A stretch of 64,000 bases of DNA from Anaerolineales bacterium. GTDB lineage: Bacteria; Chloroflexota; Anaerolineae; Anaerolineales; UBA11579. Below the pieces are notes generated by a model that was not told the origin of the DNA, made no database searches, and saw only the letters and a list, made by a program, of their open reading frames with translations. The position numbers were made by a program, and so were the translations under genes. The stretch is taken from NCBI GenBank assembly GCA_019454165.1, contig CP075367.1, forward strand, positions 891,971 to 955,970, given 5' to 3'. This document shows positions 16,099 to 25,425 of the stretch, one piece after another; the first letter of the stretch is position 1; every line of letters starts with the position of its first letter.

Positions 16099-19000
16099 AT
16101 GACCGGCAGCCTGCCCGAAGACCCCACCCAGCCGGAGAAGCAGCACCCCGGCGAGGACGCCTCGGACCGCTTCCGGCGTTTGTCCGCCTCTGGCGCGCAT
16201 CCGGCCCTGCCCGGAGACGAAGCTCCTGACCTGGGCGACACCCAGCCCAGCCGCCCGATGCCGGTCGACCCCGGCCTTGTGCCGCCAGACGAAGCCCCCA
16301 CCATTTTTGAACCCGTGGGCGATTTCACGCCCGCCCCGCCGCCGCTGGGGCACACGCCCTCCGGGCCGCGCCCGGCCATGGATGAGTTTGGCATGCCCCT
16401 GCCGCGCCGCGTAGCCGAGGTGGACCCGGAAGCGACGCGGGTCAGCCGGGCCGCCTACAGCAACACCGGCCGCACGGCGGCCAGTGCGGCTGGCAGCGGC
16501 AACGGCGGCGGCTCGCGCTTCAAGCAGTGGTGGGCGCGGGTGGGCCGCATGGGCTGCCTGCCGCGGGTGCTGGTCTACGGCGCCATCGCCACCATCCTAC
16601 TGGCGATGGCTGGCCTGGCCTTCGCCTTCTACGAATACTACGTCATCGCCTCCAGCCTGCCTTCGGTGGCTGACCTGCACAACCGCAGCTCTCAGTTCGA
16701 GACCACCCGCATTCTGGATGCCAACGGCAACCTGCTGTACGAGATCCTTGACCCCAATGCCGGCCGCCGCACCTATGTGCCCCTGGCCGAGATCTCGCCG
16801 TACATGGTGGCCTCCACCATCGCGGCCGAGGACAAGGAGTTCTACAACCACCCCGGCTTCAACGTCATGTCGATCGCGCGGGCGTATTTCCAGAACCGCG
16901 CCGATGGTGAGATCGTCTCCGGCGCGTCGACCATCACGCAGCAGTTGGCGCGCATGCTGCTCTTCTCGCCCGAGGAGGCATCTCAGCGCACCTATATACG
17001 CAAAGTGCGCGAGGCCATCCTGGCCGCGGAAATTACGCGCCGCTATTCCAAGGACGAAATTCTCGAGCTGTACCTCAACGAGATCTACTTTGGCAACCTG
17101 GCCTATGGCGTGGAAGCTGCGGCCGAAACTTACTTTGGTACGTCAGCCAGCGAGCTGACCCTGGCGCAGGCGTCATTCCTGGCCGGTTTGCCGCAGTCCC
17201 CATCGGTATACGATGTCTACACCAATCGCGAAGCGGCGTTGGGCCGCCAGCAATACGTGCTGCGCCTCATCTATAGCCTGAGTGCGGAGGCCGGTTGCAT
17301 CTACGTCAGTAACAGTAATGAACGCGTATGCGTCTCGCTTGACGAAGCGGCCGCGGCCGGTTTGGAAATGCTGGACTATCGTTTCAACCAACCTGGAGTC
17401 GAGATCCGCTACCCGCATTGGGTGCACTACATCCGCGCTCTGCTGGAAGACCAGTTCGACCCGCAAACCATCTATCGTTCAGGCTTCACCGTGTACACCA
17501 CGCTCGATCCTGAATTGCAGGACATGGCGCAGGACACGCTGAGCGAGCACATCGCCGGGCTGCAGGACCGCAACGTGGGCAGCGGCGCGCTGGTGGCCAT
17601 ACGCCCCAGCGACGGCCACATCCTGGCCATGGTCGGCTCGGCTGATTTTTATAACGAGGCGATCGACGGCCAGATCAACATGGCCGTCATGCCGCGCCAG
17701 CCCGGATCCTCCATCAAGCCGCTTACCTATGTGGCTGCTTTCGAGAAGGGCTGGACAGCGTCTACGCTGATCTGGGACGTGGAGTCCGAGTTCCCGCCCT
17801 CCGGCCTGGCCACGGACACGCGCCCGCCATACATCCCGCAGAACTATGATGAACGCTTCCACGGCCCTGTCACTGTGCGCTCGGCCCTGGCCAATTCATA
17901 CAATGTTCCCGCGGTCAAGGCGCTCGACTTCGTCGGCATCTACGACAACCCTGACACGCCGGAGGAAGAGGGCCTGGTGGCCTTCGCCCACCGCATGGGC
18001 ATCACCGATCTGCACAGCGACCAGTACGGCCTGGCGCTGACCCTCGGCGGCGGCGAGGTCAAGCTGCTCGACCTCACCAATGCCTACGCCATCTTCGCCA
18101 ACCAAGGCCGCGCTGTCACCCCGGTCGCGATCACGCGCATCACTGACTTCCAGGGTAATGTGATCTACGAAGCCCCGCGGCCCAGCACCGAGCAGGTAAT
18201 CCGTGAAGAGCACGCTTTCCTGATCAGCTCCATCATGTCAGACAACCAGGCGCGCACGCCGATGTTCGGCAGCAACTCGTTGCTCAACCTGCCGTTCCCC
18301 GTGGCGGCCAAGACCGGCACCACCACTGACTTCCGCGACAACTGGACCATGGGCTACACCCCGGACGTGGCCGTGGGTGTGTGGGTCGGCAACCCGGACA
18401 ACACCGAGATGCAAGGCACCAGCGGCCTGAGCGGCGCGGCGCCGATCTGGGCCGAGTTCATGCAAGAGGCGGTCAACTACCTCACAGGCGGTAACTCCAG
18501 CGGATTCGTGCGCCCGGCCGGCATTGAGGAGAAGGTCATCTGCACCCTCTCGGGCGCCGAGCCATCGCAATACTGTGATGACCAGCGCCGCGAATTCTTC
18601 GTCGTCGGCCAGCCACCGGCTGACCCGGACAACGATCTGTGGCAGGATGTGCTGGCCGACACCTGGACCGGTTTGTCAGCCTCGGGCGCGTGCGGCAGCC
18701 GCTTCACCGAGGAGCACCTGGGCCTCAACGTCAAAGACCCGTGGGCGATCAAGTGGCTGACCCAGACCAGCCAGGGCCGCAGCTGGGCTCAGGCGCATGG
18801 CTTCGATGACCCCATCTATTTCTCGCCGCTGCGCGAATGCCGTGATACTGACCCGCGCCCGTTGCTTGACATCATCTTGCCCAACAACGGCGAGCACTTC
18901 AACCAGCACGAAGTGCAGATTGTGGTGCGCGCCGACGCCACGCAGAACTTCCGGCGCTATGTTGTGGAGTGGGCACGCGGCAACAACCCGGATGATGGTG

Positions 19001-19296
19001 ACTGGCATGAGCTGGCCGCCAGCAACTCGCCCATCCCGCAGCAGGAGCGGGTCTACACCTTGCGCATGGACGAACTGCCGCGCGGGGCGCTCTCTCTGCG
19101 CATCACCATGTACAGCACGCAGAACACCTTTGCCGAATATGCGATCGTGATCCACAACGATATGCCTGAGCCAACCGCCATCCCTTCGGCGACGGCGACC
19201 AGCACACCCACTGCGACTGTGACGCCTACCCCAACGGCGACTCCCACGATCACGAATACCCCCACGCCTACCGAAACGCCCTCACCCACGCCCTAG
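16099..19296 (+). CDS. Class A penicillin-binding protein (glycosyltransferase/transpeptidase)
   Basis: 1065 residues. A cytoplasmic Pro-rich N-terminus of about 150 residues precedes one membrane segment (about 158-182). A GT51 domain (about 215-390) has catalytic Glu244 in AAEDKEFYNHPGF. The transpeptidase (about 450-790) has SxxK at Ser537-Lys540, SYN at 600-602 and KTG at 738-740. An Ig-like beta domain (about 915-1015) and a Thr/Pro tail of about 45 residues follow. It polymerises and cross-links peptidoglycan at the outer face. It is far longer than the usual 700-850 residues because of the N-terminal extension and the C-terminal Ig/Thr-Pro additions. Confidence 0.96.
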   Translation: MTGSLPEDPTQPEKQHPGEDASDRFRRLSASGAHPALPGDEAPDLGDTQPSRPMPVDPGLVPPDEAPTIFEPVGDFTPAPPPLGHTPSGPRPAMDEFGMPLPRRVAEVDPEATRVSRAAYSNTGRTAASAAGSGNGGGSRFKQWWARVGRMGCLPRVLVYGAIATILLAMAGLAFAFYEYYVIASSLPSVADLHNRSSQFETTRILDANGNLLYEILDPNAGRRTYVPLAEISPYMVASTIAAEDKEFYNHPGFNVMSIARAYFQNRADGEIVSGASTITQQLARMLLFSPEEASQRTYIRKVREAILAAEITRRYSKDEILELYLNEIYFGNLAYGVEAAAETYFGTSASELTLAQASFLAGLPQSPSVYDVYTNREAALGRQQYVLRLIYSLSAEAGCIYVSNSNERVCVSLDEAAAAGLEMLDYRFNQPGVEIRYPHWVHYIRALLEDQFDPQTIYRSGFTVYTTLDPELQDMAQDTLSEHIAGLQDRNVGSGALVAIRPSDGHILAMVGSADFYNEAIDGQINMAVMPRQPGSSIKPLTYVAAFEKGWTASTLIWDVESEFPPSGLATDTRPPYIPQNYDERFHGPVTVRSALANSYNVPAVKALDFVGIYDNPDTPEEEGLVAFAHRMGITDLHSDQYGLALTLGGGEVKLLDLTNAYAIFANQGRAVTPVAITRITDFQGNVIYEAPRPSTEQVIREEHAFLISSIMSDNQARTPMFGSNSLLNLPFPVAAKTGTTTDFRDNWTMGYTPDVAVGVWVGNPDNTEMQGTSGLSGAAPIWAEFMQEAVNYLTGGNSSGFVRPAGIEEKVICTLSGAEPSQYCDDQRREFFVVGQPPADPDNDLWQDVLADTWTGLSASGACGSRFTEEHLGLNVKDPWAIKWLTQTSQGRSWAQAHGFDDPIYFSPLRECRDTDPRPLLDIILPNNGEHFNQHEVQIVVRADATQNFRRYVVEWARGNNPDDGDWHELAASNSPIPQQERVYTLRMDELPRGALSLRITMYSTQNTFAEYAIVIHNDMPEPTAIPSATATSTPTATVTPTPTATPTITNTPTPTETPSPTP

Positions 19297-19317
19297 TATC
19301 GCGGGGTGGGATGCTGC

Positions 19318-21540
19318 CTACAGCAGCGGCGCCTGCAGCGCCTCGGCGGTCAGCGGGTCCAGCCGCACCGCATCGGCGATGCTGTCAGGCGTCAGTGTTT
19401 GAGTTGCCAGCAGGCGGCGCACGGCGCGGAACTTGAGGAAGCGCCAGCCATCTTCGGCGGCTTGCGCCAGACGTGGGTCGCGTTCCAGCTTGTATAGCGC
19501 CAATGGGGCGCGGCGGCCGGGCAGCACGATCAAGCTGTTGTGGGCCGGCGTATTGGCGCCCAATAGCACCTCTCCCAATAACGCTGAAGCGATGACATAG
19601 AAGTTGAAGGCGGCCTGGCCGTCTTGCAGCCAGCGCAGCGGCTCGCCCTGGGCGTTGCCCTCCTCCACTTCGTAGCCCAATTGCTGTCCCAGGATCAATA
19701 AGCCGGCGCGCATCTCCACCAGGTCAGCCCGGCGCTGGCGCGGCTGGTCTTCGGCGGCCAGCTGCCACAGCTCGCCGTCCTGCTGGGCGTACGAGTTCAG
19801 CACGGCTTCCAGCAGGGCGGGGTGCGGGGTCAGCAGCCCGGGGAAGATGGCGCACAGCGCCTGGTCGTGCGCCAGGGTGCTTTGCGGCTGGCTGCGCAGC
19901 AGGCCGCGCACCACGGCGATCTCGACCCGGTCGGCCAGGGGCGCACGCGCCTCCTGCGGATTGGTAGGCCACCACAGGCCGCTCTCGGGCGTGTCCGGGT
20001 TGCCGCCGTGCTGCACAAAATCGCCATGCATTGTGACTGCGGCTTCGATCTGCTTGCGGGTGTGGGTGTAAACCTCGGATGGGTCGGTTTGCCCGCTGCC
20101 CATATTCTGCTGTTTGTTGAGCAGGGTCAGAGCAGCTGCTTGCATATATTCGAATGCGCTGGGCTGGCCGCGCCCGTTCAGTACGAAGCGCGCCGCGCGG
20201 CGGATGGCTTCGTCCGGGGCTTGTTCGGCGGCCTGGGCCGCGCCTTTGCGCAGGGTCAGTTGCATCTCTGCCGCGGCGTGGCGGTAGGCCATGGCCTGGA
20301 TGCGCAGCCCAGCCAAGTTGGCCGCCACCGCGGTGGCGGCCTGCAGGCCGCCCTCCGCCTCGGCCAGCAGGGCGAACACGGGCGTCTTCTCGCTCAGGCG
20401 CTCAGCCACGGCCGAGAGGGCGGCGTGCAGCGCCTCGGTGTGCCAGGCCCAATCGTAGCGGCGGCGGCGCAACACCAGCACGAACGGGCCGATGGCCTCG
20501 CGCCCCCACAGCCAGCCCGCCCACAAAGCGCACAGCGTCCAGAAGGCCGGCGCAGGCCGCGGCACGGCCGCGGATACTGCGGCGAGCGGCAGCTCGTGTA
20601 TCTCAGCCGCCAAGTCACGCATGCGGCCTTCGTAGATGCAGATGCCGCCGCTCTCCGGTGGCGATTCTGGCCATTCGGTGACGGGTAGCGCTTCGTTGGG
20701 TTGCGCCCACAGCGCGATCGAGCGCTCCATCTCGAACCAGATGTTGTATTCGCGGAACTGCGGCGGCGCATTCAGTTGGCGCGGGCGCAGACGCCCGCTG
20801 GGGTGTGCCCACAGCTTGGTGGCGCGGTCGCAGGCGCTCAGCAACAGGGCGGAGAGCAGGCGGCGCTCGCCCGCGTCGGCATCCAAGCTATCCAGGCGGT
20901 TGATGATGGTGATGAGCGCATAGGCAGCCCGCGGCAGATAGGCCTGCAGAGCTTCTTCGGCGTGCTCGCGGTCCGGATCGTCTTTGGAGGCGATGCGCTC
21001 CAGGGCGCGCGAGAGAGTTGGCCCGCTCAGCGGGTAGGCCGCAGCGCGGGCCGCGTCGTTTTCGTCGCAAGGGTATTCGCCGTGCATGCCGCACTGCTTG
21101 CAGTGCAACAGCTTGGCGTGCGGGGCGTCAGCCTCGCGCTCCCAGATGAAGGCTTCGGCCGGCACTTGGGCCGAGCAGTTGGGGCACTCGGTCAGGTACA
21201 GCTCCAGGATGGCGGGCTCCAGGCGCTCTTCGCCGCGGCGGGCTGCGCCCAGCGCCGCCAGAGCGGCGGTCAGCGCCTCGGCGCTGGGGGGCTGAGCGTG
21301 CATTTCGATGAGGAAGCGAGCGATGGGATTATTGGCGGCCACCAGCACGCGGTAGCCGGCGCGGGCCGCTTCTACAGCCCAGTGCGGCGATGCGCCGAAG
21401 GGCTCCAGCACCCAGCCGCCGGGGGCGGCGTGCTGCTGCAGCCAGCTGGCGGCCACGCCGCGCGGCACGGGCGGCAGGTAGCGCTCCAGCGGGCTGGGCG
21501 GGTGGTGGGTACCGATAAGAAAGATGTCAGCTTGGGCCAT
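19318..21540 (-). CDS. Degenerate DNA-methyltransferase-like protein (DUF1156-like), unknown function
   Basis: 740 residues. Near the N-terminus, VLEPFGASPHWAVEAARAGY then VLVAANNPIARFLIEM matches the SAM-site region of DUF1156-type adenine methylases (DPFxGxGS ... NPxA). CPNC ... CKQC at about 118-150 forms the zinc knuckle found in those enzymes. No DPPY or NPPY catalytic motif is seen anywhere, so base methylation is unlikely. The remainder is Ala-rich helix with WxxWLWG aromatic clusters. It is transcribed toward the PBP gene and preceded by the BrnA-like gene. Function unknown. Confidence 0.6.
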   Translation of the reverse strand: MAQADIFLIGTHHPPSPLERYLPPVPRGVAASWLQQHAAPGGWVLEPFGASPHWAVEAARAGYRVLVAANNPIARFLIEMHAQPPSAEALTAALAALGAARRGEERLEPAILELYLTECPNCSAQVPAEAFIWEREADAPHAKLLHCKQCGMHGEYPCDENDAARAAAYPLSGPTLSRALERIASKDDPDREHAEEALQAYLPRAAYALITIINRLDSLDADAGERRLLSALLLSACDRATKLWAHPSGRLRPRQLNAPPQFREYNIWFEMERSIALWAQPNEALPVTEWPESPPESGGICIYEGRMRDLAAEIHELPLAAVSAAVPRPAPAFWTLCALWAGWLWGREAIGPFVLVLRRRRYDWAWHTEALHAALSAVAERLSEKTPVFALLAEAEGGLQAATAVAANLAGLRIQAMAYRHAAAEMQLTLRKGAAQAAEQAPDEAIRRAARFVLNGRGQPSAFEYMQAAALTLLNKQQNMGSGQTDPSEVYTHTRKQIEAAVTMHGDFVQHGGNPDTPESGLWWPTNPQEARAPLADRVEIAVVRGLLRSQPQSTLAHDQALCAIFPGLLTPHPALLEAVLNSYAQQDGELWQLAAEDQPRQRRADLVEMRAGLLILGQQLGYEVEEGNAQGEPLRWLQDGQAAFNFYVIASALLGEVLLGANTPAHNSLIVLPGRRAPLALYKLERDPRLAQAAEDGWRFLKFRAVRRLLATQTLTPDSIADAVRLDPLTAEALQAPLL

Positions 21541-21556
21541 AGGCTGGCCTCGGTTG

Positions 21557-21844
21557 TTATTTGCTTTCAGGTATCCGGCGCGACTTAAGGTCCTGCTCGA
21601 TGCGCTCTTGCAGATAGATCTTGATCAGAGACTGATACGGCACATCCCGCTCGTTGGCGAGTTGGCGCAGCGTGTCCAGCAAGGTTTCGGGAAGGCGCAG
21701 CGAGATGGACTTGGTGGACGGCTTGAGCTTAGGAAACAACGCCCGCTCCGCTTTTTTCCAGTCCAGATATTCAGTTGAATCCTGCTCACTCCAGAACTGG
21801 CGTTCCTCATCCTCGTTCTTGAACTTAGGAATTGCCTTGCTCAT
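21557..21844 (-). CDS. brnA: BrnA-type/CopG antitoxin
   Basis: 95 residues. An N-terminal toxin-binding part EDEERQFWSEQDSTEYLDWKK is followed by a ribbon-helix-helix domain STKSISLRLPETLLDTLRQLANERDVPYQSLIKIYL. This is the CopG antitoxin layout (PF12441-like). It overlaps the toxin gene by 20 bases and follows it, the BrnT-BrnA order. It neutralises the toxin and probably represses the pair's promoter. Confidence 0.88.
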   Translation of the reverse strand: MSKAIPKFKNEDEERQFWSEQDSTEYLDWKKAERALFPKLKPSTKSISLRLPETLLDTLRQLANERDVPYQSLIKIYLQERIEQDLKSRRIPESK

Positions 21845-22124
21845 AGATCTTGCGCTCCTTCCTGCTCATGTCTCGGGCTGATATCACCCGGATCTTCTTT
21901 TTTCTAACGGTAAATGCAATAAAGAGGCGCCGGCCGCTCAACGTTTGACCTAGTACGTAGAACCTGGCCTCTTTTTGCGAATGCGCCGTGTCATCGGCCA
22001 GGATCAGGGGCAGATTGAAAAACACCTCTTCACATTCGCTTGGCAGCACCTGGTGGGCTTGCCAGTTTTTGTCCGAGTTGTTCTTGTCCCAATCAAACCC
22101 TGTGACCTCAGCAAGCTCCACCAT
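21825..22124 (-). CDS. brnT: BrnT-family ribonuclease toxin
   Basis: 99 residues, DUF497 family. FDWDKNNSDKNWQAHQV, the acidic EVFFNLPLIL strand, GQTLSGRRLFIAFTVRKKKIRVISARDMSRKERKIYE all match. BrnT cleaves RNA with a RelE-like fold; the C-terminal ARDMSRKER carries the usual Arg residues. The ATG at 22124 is preceded six bases away by a TAATAT -10-like box within an AT-rich stretch, unlike the GC-rich neighbours, and no ribosome site is seen. The base composition hints at acquisition by transfer. Confidence 0.9.
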   Translation of the reverse strand: MVELAEVTGFDWDKNNSDKNWQAHQVLPSECEEVFFNLPLILADDTAHSQKEARFYVLGQTLSGRRLFIAFTVRKKKIRVISARDMSRKERKIYEQGNS

Positions 22125-22149
22125 GCCTGTATATTACTATAATATACGC

Positions 22150-23085
22150 TTAGTTTGTGAGTGCTGCCTTAGGCGGATAGAACTGCAGGATGGCCGGCGT
22201 CACCTGGCTGAGGTCTTGCAAGCCGGCGCAGAACTGCTGGCGCAGCGCCGGCGCGCCGATGACCAGGGCCGGCACGGGGTTATCGGTGTGGGTGCGGCGG
22301 CTCAGATCTTCCATGTTGCCGTGGTCTGACGTGATCAGGATCAGGCCTTCGTCATCCACCCAGGCTTCGAGCAGGCCGCCCATCACGCCGTCAAAATGCT
22401 CCAGCAGTTTGACGGCGCCTTCGTGGTCTTGGTGGTGGCCGGCGTAGTCGCTTGGCCAGAATTCAAAGAAGGCCAGATCGTACGTTCGGGTGACCTCGGC
22501 CAGGCGGCGGCCGGCTTCGTGCGGTGTGTGCAGCGGCGAATCGGTGAAACCGAGGTGGGTACGCCAACCTTCACCGGTGAAATCGGCCGAGAAGCCATCG
22601 CCATGCAGCATGTCCTCATGGGTCTTGAGGCCGATGCCGGCGCTGGTGACCGCCAACGGGATGGCGGAGAGCAGGCGTTTGCCGCTCTCAATGCCCTGGA
22701 AGTAGGGCGGCGGGTAGGCGTTGAGCAGGGTGCTGCGGTAGCCGCGCTGCGCTAGCTGCATGAATACATTGTCTTCTTTCACGATGGCGGCCACGGGCTT
22801 GTTGGGCTTGGGGCCATAGTGCTCGCCGACGAGCTGGGGTACGTTCTTGCCGGTGACGAGGGCGGCCTGGCCGGTGGCGGATTGCGGCAGGCCGGGCATG
22901 CCCAGGTTGGGGTCGAGGGCCAGCAGGGTGGCGCGCTCGGTCTGCAGCGGGGCGGAGCCGGCCACTAGGCGGGTGCCGCCCAGCAGGGCGTCAATGTTGG
23001 GGGTGCGTGCGGCGGCGAAGGGGTTGGTTTCAGGATCGTTGGCTCCGAAACCGATGCCGTCCATGAAGAGGAAGAGGAAATGCAT
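22150..23085 (-). CDS. Alkaline-phosphatase superfamily metalloenzyme (phosphomutase-like)
   Basis: 311 residues. It opens FLFLFMDGIGFGANDPETNPF with the first metal Asp. It then has QSATGQAALVTGKN at the nucleophile region and ITSDHGNMEDLSRRTHTDNPVPALVIG with the Asp-His metal ligands and the closing His. This is the pattern of cofactor-independent phosphoglycerate mutases and related phosphomutases. The protein is shorter than iPGM (about 510) and nearer to the archaeal apgM or a minimal catalytic domain, so the substrate is uncertain. It follows a repeat-rich intergenic region. Confidence 0.82.
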   Translation of the reverse strand: MHFLFLFMDGIGFGANDPETNPFAAARTPNIDALLGGTRLVAGSAPLQTERATLLALDPNLGMPGLPQSATGQAALVTGKNVPQLVGEHYGPKPNKPVAAIVKEDNVFMQLAQRGYRSTLLNAYPPPYFQGIESGKRLLSAIPLAVTSAGIGLKTHEDMLHGDGFSADFTGEGWRTHLGFTDSPLHTPHEAGRRLAEVTRTYDLAFFEFWPSDYAGHHQDHEGAVKLLEHFDGVMGGLLEAWVDDEGLILITSDHGNMEDLSRRTHTDNPVPALVIGAPALRQQFCAGLQDLSQVTPAILQFYPPKAALTN

Positions 23086-23524
23086 TCGGGGATTGTAGCC
23101 GCTTGTGCGCCGCTTCGGCGGCGCACAACTCCGGGTAAAAGATGTTCAACGGGGTGAGGGTGTCTTGCAGAATGGAGCCTGTTTGGAAGATGTGCCAGCG
23201 AGGATCCTTCGCTGGGCTGGTATCGGCGGTCTGGTGTTGGCGTTTGCACCCGCTCAGGATGCACGCGGGCGTTGTGGGTAGGGGCGGGGTAACCCCGCCC
23301 CTACGAGAGCTGAGAGAGTTAGTCTAAAAGCAAGGCAGATTGCTTCGTCCGTTGCCTCTGCTGCGCCTATTGATTCAATATTGAACCACTGCCAGTTGGC
23401 AGGAGATCAATACAGAATCGCGTAGGGGCGGGTCTTAGACCCGCCCCTACTGATGCGGTGTTGGGTTATTGCTAACTGGCAAGAAATCAACCTAGCAGCG
23501 TAGCATCGCCCCTACGAGAGTGTG
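23086..23524. repeat. Repeat-rich intergenic region
   Basis: No gene seen. It holds two complete GTAGGGGC-type palindromes: 23278-23304 (13-base arms around one base) and 23422-23450 (14-base arms around one base). There is also a half copy near 23508, a CGCCGCTTCGGCGGCG hairpin near 23110, and a degenerate copy of the unit that recurs near 42.4 and 43.3 kb (GTTTGGAAGATGTG ... GATCCTTCGCTG ... CAGGATG). Confidence 0.85.
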
Positions 23525-24655
23525 CTATTTGCCCACTACGCGCAGTTCGCGCGGGAAGGTGCTGAGGGTGCGCGGGCCTTCGGCGGTCATGACGACGTTG
23601 TCCTCGATGCGTACGCCGCCGCGGCCGTCGAGGTAGATGCCGGGTTCGACGGTGAAGCTCATGCCCTCGGCCAGGGGCAGCGTATTGTCGCCGCGCATGT
23701 AGGGCTCTTCGTGGCCCTCCATGCCCAGGCCGTGGCCGGTGCGGTGCGTGAAGTATTGGCCGTAGCCATTGTCGTCGATGGCGTCACGCGCCGCCTGGTC
23801 CACCGCGGCGCAGGGGGCGCCGATGGCGGCCGCCTCGCGGCCGGCCTGGTTGGCCAGTTTCACTACTTCGTAAATACGCTTGAACTCCTCGCTGATCTCA
23901 CCCACGGCGAAAGTGCGGGTTAGGTCAGACAGGTAGCCGTTGTACGACGCGCCCCAGTCGATCAGCAGCAGGTCGCCTTCCTGGATGCGGTAATCGCTGA
24001 CGGTGGAGTGCGGGTTGGCGCTGTTGGCCGCGGCGGCCACGATGGGCGCGAAAGGCAGCTCGGGGTCGGAGCCGAGCGCATACAGCTCCTGCACCAGGAT
24101 GCCGGCGATCTCCTTCTCGCTCATGCCGATCTTGATCTTCTGCAGGGTAGCTTCCAGGCCGCCCTCGGCGATCTCGACCGCTTTTTGCATGGCGGCGATC
24201 TCGCCGGCGTCCTTGTGCTTGCGCATATCGGCGATCAGGTGTTCGGCGATGGGGAACTCGGCGCCGGGGAAGGCGGCTTGCAGATAGCGCAACTCCATCA
24301 CGCGCATGCGCAGGCCTTCCACGCCAATGCGCTTGGCTGGGCCGATGAGGGCGGCGGCCTGGTTGAAGGCGGCCTGCCACTCGGCCGGGTTCTCGCTGTA
24401 GGTCACGGCGCGCAGCTCAAAATCCAGTTGGGCCAGCTTGCCCTTCTCGAAGTCCGGCAGCACGATGACCGGGCTCTTGCCGGGGGCCAGCAGCAGCACG
24501 GTGGGCCGCTCCATCAAATGGAAGTGCAGGCCGCTCATGTAGACCTGGCTGGGGCCGGCATTGAGCGCCATGGCGTCGAAGCCGCCGGCGTTCATAGCGT
24601 CACTGAGCTGGGCCTGGCGGCGAATGAGATTTTCAGTCGAGAAGGGATTGGTCAT
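23525..24655 (-). CDS. M24-family Xaa-Pro aminopeptidase-like peptidase
   Basis: 376 residues. An N-terminal creatinase-type domain (about 1-130) is followed by the pita-bread M24 domain. The metal ligands are visible: Asp in LIDWGASYNGYLSDLTR (two Asp), His in THRTGHGLGMEGHEEPYM, Glu in SFTVEPGIYL and the final Glu in GGVRIEDNVV. It removes N-terminal residues before proline in the cytoplasm. A single-gene unit. Confidence 0.95.
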   Translation of the reverse strand: MTNPFSTENLIRRQAQLSDAMNAGGFDAMALNAGPSQVYMSGLHFHLMERPTVLLLAPGKSPVIVLPDFEKGKLAQLDFELRAVTYSENPAEWQAAFNQAAALIGPAKRIGVEGLRMRVMELRYLQAAFPGAEFPIAEHLIADMRKHKDAGEIAAMQKAVEIAEGGLEATLQKIKIGMSEKEIAGILVQELYALGSDPELPFAPIVAAAANSANPHSTVSDYRIQEGDLLLIDWGASYNGYLSDLTRTFAVGEISEEFKRIYEVVKLANQAGREAAAIGAPCAAVDQAARDAIDDNGYGQYFTHRTGHGLGMEGHEEPYMRGDNTLPLAEGMSFTVEPGIYLDGRGGVRIEDNVVMTAEGPRTLSTFPRELRVVGK

Positions 24656-24750
24656 GGAGTAGTCGCTCTCTGGATTAGTGAAGGAACGCTGATTATACGC
24701 CGCTGCACTGCTGGCGCGTTTGGTGTTAGGCTAGGCTGGTTCGGAGAGCT

Positions 24751-25371
24751 ATGTTTCGATTGGAAGAATTGGACCAACTGGATTATTACCGCAAGATGCA
24801 CGCCATCTACGCCGGCGTGCGCGACCGCCGCATCCCGGCGGAGCAACGCTGGCAATACTGGGTGGCGGCGCGCAATGAGCTGCTAGGCGGCCACCCGCAC
24901 TCGCCGGTGCCGGCGGCGCAGCGGGCGCACTTCATCAACCTGGCCTATTACGCGTACGACCCGGCGCTGCGCTTCGTGGTGGATGTGGATATTGACGTGC
25001 AGCCGGAGCATATTGAGCTGGCCGGCGCACAAGTGCAGCGCGTGGGGCGAGTGCTGTTTCCGATCGCGGGCAGCACACTGAGCCTGTCGCTGTTCAGCGT
25101 GCTGGGCTACGGCGGCGGCCTGCTGCTGCCGTTCGCGGATGCCAGCGCCCGCAGCGGCAAGACCTATGCCGGGGCGCGCTGGCTGCTGGACACGCCGCAC
25201 GGCGCCGACCTGGGCGAGGAGCACGGCAAGCTGGTGCTCGATTTCAACTTTGCCTACAACCCGGCCAGCGCGTATGACCCGGCGGCCCCTCGCCATGAGG
25301 CGCCGCCGGAGAACGTGCTGGCGTTGGCCGTGCCGGCCGGCGAGCAAGCGTATCCGCTGGCCGCGGCTTGA
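24751..25371 (+). CDS. DUF1684 family protein
   Basis: 206 residues with a GGAGAG site close to the start. The family pattern is complete: helical N-terminus with RNELLGGHPHSPVP, FINLAYYAYDPALRFVVDVD, a beta half with LLLPFADASARSGKTYAGARWL, and LDFNFAYNPASAYDP ... PPENVLALAVPAGEQAYP. DUF1684 members have no settled biochemical role. It is divergent from the M24 peptidase and 54 bases upstream of the first tandem membrane protein. Confidence 0.85.
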   Translation: MFRLEELDQLDYYRKMHAIYAGVRDRRIPAEQRWQYWVAARNELLGGHPHSPVPAAQRAHFINLAYYAYDPALRFVVDVDIDVQPEHIELAGAQVQRVGRVLFPIAGSTLSLSLFSVLGYGGGLLLPFADASARSGKTYAGARWLLDTPHGADLGEEHGKLVLDFNFAYNPASAYDPAAPRHEAPPENVLALAVPAGEQAYPLAAA

Positions 25372-25385
25372 CGGGTTTGCAATAC

Positions 25386-25421
25386 CCCTCTATAATTTAG
25401 GTATACCTAAATTATAGAGGG
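25386..25421. promoter_or_regulatory. 36-bp perfect palindrome overlapping a TATAAT promoter element
   Basis: Two 18-base arms meet at 25403/25404 with no loop and no mismatch. The centre is TTTAGGTATACCTAAA and each arm contains TATAAT on one strand (25391-25396 on the plus strand). The following gene begins 4 bases later. The TTAGG-N4-CCTAA core resembles sites of DtxR/MntR-type metal repressors; that reading is inference. It is also AT-rich against a GC-rich background. Confidence 0.85.
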
Positions 25422-25425
25422 CATC

